A stretch of DNA of 10,635 nt, taken from the NCBI GenBank assembly GCA_963548155.1, contig CAUUTP010000068.1, positions 1 through 10,635 on the forward strand. The letters are read 5' to 3'. Below, piece by piece: positions 7,078-10,635 of this stretch. A model generated the notes under the pieces. It was not told where the DNA came from. It saw only the letters and a list, made by a program, of their open reading frames with translations, and did not search any database. Origin of the DNA: Eikenella sp963548155. Lineage in GTDB: Bacteria > Pseudomonadota > Gammaproteobacteria > Burkholderiales > Neisseriaceae. The position numbers were made by a program, and so were the translations under genes. How positions within the stretch are numbered: the first letter of the stretch is position 1; every line of letters begins with the position of its first letter.

Positions 7078-7965
7078 TTATTCCTGCGCCCCCTGTTCGA
7101 TTGGCGGCTCAGAAGCGGTTTCAGGTAGCCTTGCAGGCGCCTGTGGCTTCTGCGGAATCACCAGCACATAACTGCTGCTGCTCAAATTGGCCGCCGGCGT
7201 TAGCTCAGTACGGTAATACGGCGTGCCAGAATTGCGGTCGGCATGTGCTACTTTGGCAATCGGAATACCGGCCGGGTAGATACTGTCGATGCCGGAAGTA
7301 ACCAACAAATCGCCCTCTTTCAGTTCGGCCGACACCGGGAAATAACGCAAATCCAGCGTTTCACCACGCCCATACACCAGCGTGCGCACGCCGCTTTCAG
7401 CCACCATCGCCGGAATCACCGACTGACGGTTGTTAATCAGCGTAACTTCTGCCGTGGCTGGCTGTACAGCAGTCACTTGGCCGATTAAGCCTTTTTCATC
7501 ACTGACTGGATCACCCACCTGGACTCCGCTGCTGCTACCTTTAGTAATCAGCAGGCGGTCGGCACGTGGGATGCGGCCGTTAGACACAATCTCTGCCAAT
7601 ACTGCCTTGGGCGCGAGCAGCGGCTGCAAATGATTCAGTGTTTTCAGCTCACTCAATTCACGTGCCGCAGGCGCTTGCAGCTGCAACTGCATATTCAGGC
7701 GGGCGTTTTCTTCTTTCAGACGAGTGTTTTCAGCAAGCATTTGCCGTTTATCGCGCATAAATGCCACGCCTCCACTCACCCATTCTGCCGGCTGGCGTGC
7801 CACCCATTGCAGGGGGTAAAGCCCGGTGGCCACATAAGATTTAGCCTGCTGCAATGCCGCATAACGATTATCCAGCACCATCAGCGCCATTGAGGCGATC
7901 CCCAGCAGCACTAACTTGCCGGCAGAACTGATAATCGGGCTGGCAAAATTGATTTCTTGCGACAT
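7078..7965 (-). CDS. mreC: Rod shape-determining protein MreC
   Basis: A periplasmic scaffold anchored in the inner membrane that binds PBP2 and links it to MreB and MreD. The 295-residue protein has a short cytoplasmic N-terminus, one membrane helix (about 17-32), and a coiled coil (about 72-110, with LAENTRLKEENARLNMQLQ). A beta-rich MreC domain follows (about 120-272), including TKGSSSGVQVGDPV and LVTSGIDSIYPAGIPIAKV. A low-complexity Pro/Glu/Ala tail (273-295) ends the protein, and part of it (RLPET, 279-283) is encoded by a DUS. ATG at 7965 has no good Shine-Dalgarno; the upstream leader is occupied by another DUS and a hairpin, which may keep expression below that of mreB. Second gene of the operon, and only 2 bp from mreD. 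Confidence 0.95.
   Translation of the reverse strand: MSQEINFASPIISSAGKLVLLGIASMALMVLDNRYAALQQAKSYVATGLYPLQWVARQPAEWVSGGVAFMRDKRQMLAENTRLKEENARLNMQLQLQAPAARELSELKTLNHLQPLLAPKAVLAEIVSNGRIPRADRLLITKGSSSGVQVGDPVSDEKGLIGQVTAVQPATAEVTLINNRQSVIPAMVAESGVRTLVYGRGETLDLRYFPVSAELKEGDLLVTSGIDSIYPAGIPIAKVAHADRNSGTPYYRTELTPAANLSSSSYVLVIPQKPQAPARLPETASEPPIEQGAQE
7120..7131 (-). repeat. DNA uptake sequence inside mreC
   Basis: A perfect 12/12 AGGCTACCTGAA on the minus strand, read as AGG CTA CCT GAA = RLPE in the C-terminal tail of MreC. This is the same reading frame and strand relation as the copy inside fhs. Confidence 0.9.
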
Positions 7966-7975
7966 AAGCGGATAC

Positions 7976-7987
7976 AGGCTACCTGAA
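7976..7987 (+). repeat. DNA uptake sequence upstream of mreC
   Basis: A perfect 12/12 AGGCTACCTGAA lying 11 bp upstream of the mreC start, in its leader. It occupies the region where a ribosome binding site would extend and has no close inverted partner. Confidence 0.9.
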
Positions 7988-8017
7988 AACTAAAGACCCC
8001 GCGCAGGAAGGTCTGAT

Positions 8018-8070
8018 TAAAATAAACCAATCGGCATCCCGCGCCAGTTTTACAGCGCACGGGATGCCGG
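8018..8070 (-). terminator. Hairpin with T-rich tail between mreB and mreC (possible attenuator)
   Basis: On the minus strand, about 10 bp past the mreB stop, CGGCATCCC (8069-8061) pairs with GGGATGCCG (8040-8032). A further GCGC/GCGC (8058-8055 with 8044-8041) extends the stem to 13 bp with a 2-nt bulge and a 10-nt loop. ATTGGTTTATTTTAA follows. The stem is strong, but the U-tract begins 5 nt away and is interrupted, so partial termination is more likely than complete. It lies in the only sizeable gap (113 bp) of the shape operon. Confidence 0.6.
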
Positions 8071-8078
8071 AATGAAAA

Positions 8079-9119
8079 TTAAGGATTGGGCACAAACACT
8101 GAATTCATCTTACCGATTAAATCCAGCGCCTTACCAGAGCCACGCACCACGCAGGTGAGCGGGTCTTCAGCAATGCTCACTGGCAGGCCGGTTTCCTCAG
8201 CTAGCAAACGGTCCAAACCATTGAGCAGCGCGCCGCCGCCTGTGAGCACCAAGCCACGGTCGGCGATATCCGCGCCCAATTCCGGCGGGGTTTGCTCCAA
8301 GGCGTTTTTCACGGCCTGCACGATTTGATTCAACGGCTCGGCCAAGGCTTCCAGCACCTCATTAGAACTAATGGTGAAAGCACGCGGAATACCTTCGGCC
8401 AGATTGCGACCTTTGGCTTCAATTTCTCGCACCGCATTACCCGGGAAGGCTGTACCGATGGCTTTTTTGATTTCCTCGGCGGTGGCTTCGCCAATCAGCA
8501 TACCGTAGTTGCGGCGCACATAATTGATGATGGCTTCATCAAACGCATCGCCCGCTACGCGCACGGAGTGGGAATACACCACACCCGACAAAGAAATAAT
8601 GCCCACTTCAGTGGTACCCCCGCCAATATCCACCACCATAGAGCCAGTCGGCTCTTCAATCGGCAAGCCTGCACCGATGGCTGCAGCCATCGGCTCTTCA
8701 ATCAAATTCACCGAAGCCGCACCAGCCTGCTGTGCCGAATCGTGAATCGCCTTGCGCTCCACTTGGGTTGAGCCGCAGGGCACACAAATCACAATACGCG
8801 GTGCAGAAGCAAAGCGGCTGTTGTTTGCCTTGCGGATGAAGTGTTTGAGCATTTTTTCGGTAACATTAAAGTCGGCAATCACCCCGTCTTTCATCGGGCG
8901 TACCGCCTGAATACCACCGGGCGTACGACCCAGCATACGCTTAGCTTCAGCGCCCACCGCCACCGTGGCGTTTTTATTATTGTTTATATCACTGGGCAGT
9001 GCCACCACCGAAGGTTCGTCCAAAACGATACCGCGGCCTTTGATGTAAATCAGAGTATTGGCCGTACCCAAATCGATGGCCAAATCATTAGAGAAATATC
9101 GGGTGAGAAAGCGGAACAT
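8079..9119 (-). CDS. mreB: Rod shape-determining actin homologue MreB
   Basis: A cytoplasmic, membrane-associated actin-like ATPase whose short filaments orient sidewall synthesis. The 346-residue length is essentially that of E. coli MreB (347). The ATPase signatures are clear: phosphate-1 loop IDLGTANTLIY (15-25), phosphate-2 loop DIGGGTTEVGIIS (164-176), and adenosine motif LTGGGALLNGLDRLL (292-306). The N-terminus MFRFLTRYFSNDL resembles the amphipathic membrane-binding start of Gram-negative MreB. ATG at 9119 has AGGA about 9 bp upstream. It is the first gene of the operon and is transcribed divergently from gatC. A hairpin just after its stop may limit readthrough into mreCD-mrdAB, which would fit a need for many more MreB than PBP2 molecules. 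Confidence 0.98.
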   Translation of the reverse strand: MFRFLTRYFSNDLAIDLGTANTLIYIKGRGIVLDEPSVVALPSDINNNKNATVAVGAEAKRMLGRTPGGIQAVRPMKDGVIADFNVTEKMLKHFIRKANNSRFASAPRIVICVPCGSTQVERKAIHDSAQQAGAASVNLIEEPMAAAIGAGLPIEEPTGSMVVDIGGGTTEVGIISLSGVVYSHSVRVAGDAFDEAIINYVRRNYGMLIGEATAEEIKKAIGTAFPGNAVREIEAKGRNLAEGIPRAFTISSNEVLEALAEPLNQIVQAVKNALEQTPPELGADIADRGLVLTGGGALLNGLDRLLAEETGLPVSIAEDPLTCVVRGSGKALDLIGKMNSVFVPNP

Positions 9120-9240
9120 TGCTTTAAATCCTAGTGTTTGAATACTGATGAATACTTTAAAGAAACCAAGCTCATGGAGAGGCCGGCGCTACTTTGTGCA
9201 GCCTTATTCTTATGCCGTGCCGAGAGGCAGGCTTTTAGGC

Positions 9241-9246
9241 TATAAT
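9241..9246 (+). promoter_or_regulatory. Candidate -10 element for gatC
   Basis: A perfect TATAAT in the mreB-gatC divergent gap would start transcription about 80 bp before gatC. The hexamer 17 bp upstream (TGCCGA, 9218-9223) is a poor -35, and there is no TG extension, so activity is uncertain. Confidence 0.4.
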
Positions 9247-9282
9247 TCGAACTTTGCAAGCCAGCCTCAAAAGAAACGCGTA

Positions 9283-9311
9283 ATCATACCTGAGATTGGG
9301 CTGTTTGCTAA
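9283..9311 (-). promoter_or_regulatory. Candidate sigma70 promoter for mreB
   Basis: On the minus strand, TTAGCA (9311-9306, 4/6) and TATGAT (9288-9283, 5/6) are separated by exactly 17 bp. This would give an mreB leader of about 155 nt. It overlaps the gatC leader on the other strand, so the two divergent units could influence each other. Confidence 0.35.
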
Positions 9312-9331
9312 ACATAATTTAAGGAATTTTT

Positions 9332-9622
9332 ATGTCGCTTACACTTTCCGACGTTGAAAAAATCGCCCGCCTCTCGCGCTTAAGCCTAACTGAAGCCGAG
9401 AAAGCCGCCACTCTCGACAAGCTCAACGGCATTTTCGCCATGGTAGAGCAAATGCAGAGCGTGAGCACCGACGGTGTCGAACCAATTACCCACCCGCACG
9501 AACTCGCGCTGCGCCTGCGTACCGACCAAGTAACGGAAACCGACCACGCCGCCGAATACCAAGCCGTTGCCCCCGAAGTGCACAACCGCCTGTATATCGT
9601 GCCGCAAGTGATTGAGGAATAA
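9332..9622 (+). CDS. gatC: Asp-tRNA(Asn)/Glu-tRNA(Gln) amidotransferase subunit C
   Basis: The small subunit of the GatCAB amidotransferase. It stabilises the GatA-GatB complex, which converts misacylated Glu-tRNA(Gln) or Asp-tRNA(Asn) to the correct amide form in the cytoplasm. The 96-residue length matches the family (about 95). Typical features are the N-terminal LSDVEKIARLSRLSLTEAE, the central GVEPITHP (47-54), and a C-terminal YIVPQVIEE, which fits the family's PxVIE ending. ATG at 9332 has AAGGA 6 bp upstream. The gene is divergent from mreB with a 212-bp gap. gatA, which often follows directly, is not next: a secreted-protein gene is. gatA and gatB must lie beyond the window or elsewhere. 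Confidence 0.95.
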   Translation: MSLTLSDVEKIARLSRLSLTEAEKAATLDKLNGIFAMVEQMQSVSTDGVEPITHPHELALRLRTDQVTETDHAAEYQAVAPEVHNRLYIVPQVIEE

Positions 9623-9623
9623 T

Positions 9624-9654
9624 TTTCAGGTAGCCTGAAAAAGGCTACCTGAAA
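9624..9654 (+). repeat. Inverted DUS pair after gatC
   Basis: A minus-strand DUS (9625-9636) and a plus-strand DUS (9642-9653), both perfect, form a 13-bp stem (9624-9636 with 9642-9654) around the 5-nt loop GAAAA. It begins immediately after the gatC stop. The stem ends in GAAA and is followed by GCATAAAC, so there is no U-tract on the plus strand. It may act as an RNA-stabilising hairpin or weak terminator as well as an uptake site. Confidence 0.85.
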
Positions 9655-9659
9655 GCATA

Positions 9660-9674
9660 AACTTCAACGAAGTT
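9660..9674. repeat. Small inverted repeat upstream of the secreted-protein gene
   Basis: AACTTC and GAAGTT flank a 3-bp centre (AAC), 60 bp before the start at 9735. It could be an operator half-site pair or a chance occurrence. No clear promoter hexamers are seen in the 80 bp between the DUS hairpin and the gene. Confidence 0.2.
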
Positions 9675-9734
9675 AAAACGAGCAACGCAAATTACTGTGA
9701 AGCCAAAACGCACACCAAGCCCGGAGCAAACATC

Positions 9735-10241
9735 ATGAGAAAACTCTTCCTTACCGCCCTATTGTGTATTCTCACCGCCACCGCCCACGCCGCAGTCAGT
9801 CCGGCCGAACGCCAAGCCAACCCCAAAGCTGCCGCCATGGCGCAAACCAAGCTTGGCGAAGGCGTGCGCCTCTACAACTACCAAAGCGATGGCGACGGCA
9901 CCTACACCGCCTATCTTTATCCCAACACCATCCACGCCCTCGGCGGCGGCTGGTATTCCGTTATATCCCGCCACCGCTCCCAACGCACCAGCCCAGAGCC
10001 CTATATGCTGGTATCCGACTGGGTATTCTGCGGCAGAGGTAAACACCAATCCGTGATGAGCGCACTGGCCTTGTTCAATTCAGATGGCAGTCTAAACGGT
10101 TTAAAAGACACCCGCCCCCACACCAAGCCTGCCGAACTGAGTGAAGCAACCATCAACGGACTCAACGCTGTAGGTGGCGAAGAGCAGCACACCGCCAAAA
10201 TGGTACAAGCCGTGTGCGGCCACGTTAGCGCAGCCAAATAA
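9735..10241 (+). CDS. Putative secreted protein of unknown function
   Basis: A 168-residue protein with a clear Sec signal peptide: basic MRK, hydrophobic core LFLTALLCILTATA, and an AHA-A cleavage site after about residue 19. C11 is in the hydrophobic core and not in a lipobox, so it is not an obvious lipoprotein. The mature part has just two cysteines, C99 (SDWVFCGRG) and C161 (QAVCGHV), which could form a disulfide in the periplasm or outside the cell. Layout in order: Tyr-rich strands (TYTAYLYPNTIHALGGGWYSV), a Cys strand, a strand with NSDGSL, and a C-terminal Cys. This loosely recalls surface-adhesin E-like proteins, but that link is only an impression. ATG at 9735 has GGAG 8 bp upstream. 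It lies between two DUS hairpins, downstream of gatC. Confidence 0.85.
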   Translation: MRKLFLTALLCILTATAHAAVSPAERQANPKAAAMAQTKLGEGVRLYNYQSDGDGTYTAYLYPNTIHALGGGWYSVISRHRSQRTSPEPYMLVSDWVFCGRGKHQSVMSALALFNSDGSLNGLKDTRPHTKPAELSEATINGLNAVGGEEQHTAKMVQAVCGHVSAAK

Positions 10242-10255
10242 ACCTGCCCGCAAAA

Positions 10256-10294
10256 TTTTCAGGTAGCCTCAAAGCAGGAAAGGCTACCTGAAAA
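10256..10294 (+). repeat. Inverted DUS pair after the secreted-protein gene
   Basis: Perfect minus-strand (10258-10269) and plus-strand (10281-10292) DUS copies form a 14-bp stem (10256-10269 with 10281-10294) with an 11-nt loop. It has the same orientation as the pair after gatC: the stem ends in GAAAA and is followed by CCCAAAGG, with no U-tract. The ribosome binding site of the next gene starts 5 bp after it. Confidence 0.85.
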
Positions 10295-10308
10295 CCCAAA
10301 GGAACCCC

Positions 10309-10635
10309 ATGCCACCCAAAACACAAAACCTGCACGATACCGCCGTCGAGCACATCTGCCAATGTTTCAGCCTCATCAAGCAGCAGGTCGAACAGGCAGG
10401 CAAAGAAATTGCCGCATATTATTTCTATCTGGTGGACGACTTTTTTGCCGTAGGCAACGCCGCAATTACCCATCAGGATTTAGCAGCCTTTGCTGCCAAG
10501 TACAAGAAAGAATACAAAAATTGCACCATCCTGCAGGCGATTTGGGATGGCAGATGCACACTTTATGAAGGCAAAACCGAAATCCAGAATGCTTCAGATA
10601 ACTGGCTGAAAAACCAAAGCGAGCTCTACCAAGCT
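10309..10635 (+). CDS. Uncharacterised protein, 3' truncated by window edge
   Basis: An open frame of 109 codons that runs off the end of the window without a stop. ATG at 10309 has AAGGA 5 bp upstream (10299-10303), a good ribosome binding site. The visible protein is soluble-looking, with no signal peptide or membrane segment. It is rich in aromatic residues (AAYYFYLVDDFFAVG, 35-49) and Lys (YKKEYKN, 65-71), and has four Cys (17, 19, 72, 83), with C17 and C19 as a CxC pair. I do not recognise a family. It follows the secreted-protein gene after 67 bp that contain a DUS hairpin, on the same strand, so co-transcription is possible if that hairpin does not terminate. Confidence 0.75.
   Translation, partial: MPPKTQNLHDTAVEHICQCFSLIKQQVEQAGKEIAAYYFYLVDDFFAVGNAAITHQDLAAFAAKYKKEYKNCTILQAIWDGRCTLYEGKTEIQNASDNWLKNQSELYQA

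Noticed and set aside
1..10635. tRNA, rRNA, riboswitch, phage or insertion-sequence features
   Set aside because: No cloverleaf, conserved riboswitch core, integrase, transposase or target-site duplication was recognised on either strand.

Overview
The window most likely comes from a rod-shaped member of the Neisseriaceae, probably Eikenella or a close relative. The main clue is the 12-mer AGGCTACCTGAA. It occurs 11 times exactly, counting both strands, plus three 11-of-12 matches; about 0.001 exact copies would be expected by chance in a sequence this size. This 12-mer is the Eikenella dialect of the neisserial DNA uptake sequence (DUS). An intact mreBCD-mrdA-mrdB shape operon fits a rod rather than a coccus.

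Left part (1-3135, all on the minus strand): a cysteine hydrolase of the isochorismatase-like superfamily, a MarC-family membrane protein 23 bp downstream of it, then fhs (formate-tetrahydrofolate ligase), which ends in a clear intrinsic terminator at about 62-88. Positions 3136-3412 (277 bp) hold no gene. They carry four DUS copies, three of them clustered as a palindrome plus a direct copy, and a terminator-like hairpin.

Centre (3413-9119, minus strand): mreB, mreC, mreD, mrdA (PBP2) and mrdB (RodA), transcribed in that order. From mreC onward the genes are tightly packed: a 2-bp gap, a 4-bp ATGA overlap, then a 1-bp gap. MreB filaments and the membrane proteins MreC and MreD organise the RodA glycosyltransferase and the PBP2 transpeptidase into the lateral-wall elongation machine. 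The only sizeable gap, between mreB and mreC, holds a strong hairpin with a T-rich tail that could make MreB more abundant than the downstream products.

Right part (9332-10635, plus strand, divergent from mreB): gatC, a small secreted protein of unknown function (9735-10241), and a protein of unknown function cut by the window edge (10309 onward). gatA and gatB do not follow gatC directly. A DUS inverted repeat follows gatC and another follows the secreted-protein gene, both in the orientation that leaves no U-tract.

I found no RNA gene, insertion sequence, prophage, CRISPR array or defence system, and no convincing new multi-gene system. The least explained items are the two right-end genes, the DUS arrangements and the mreB/mreC hairpin.
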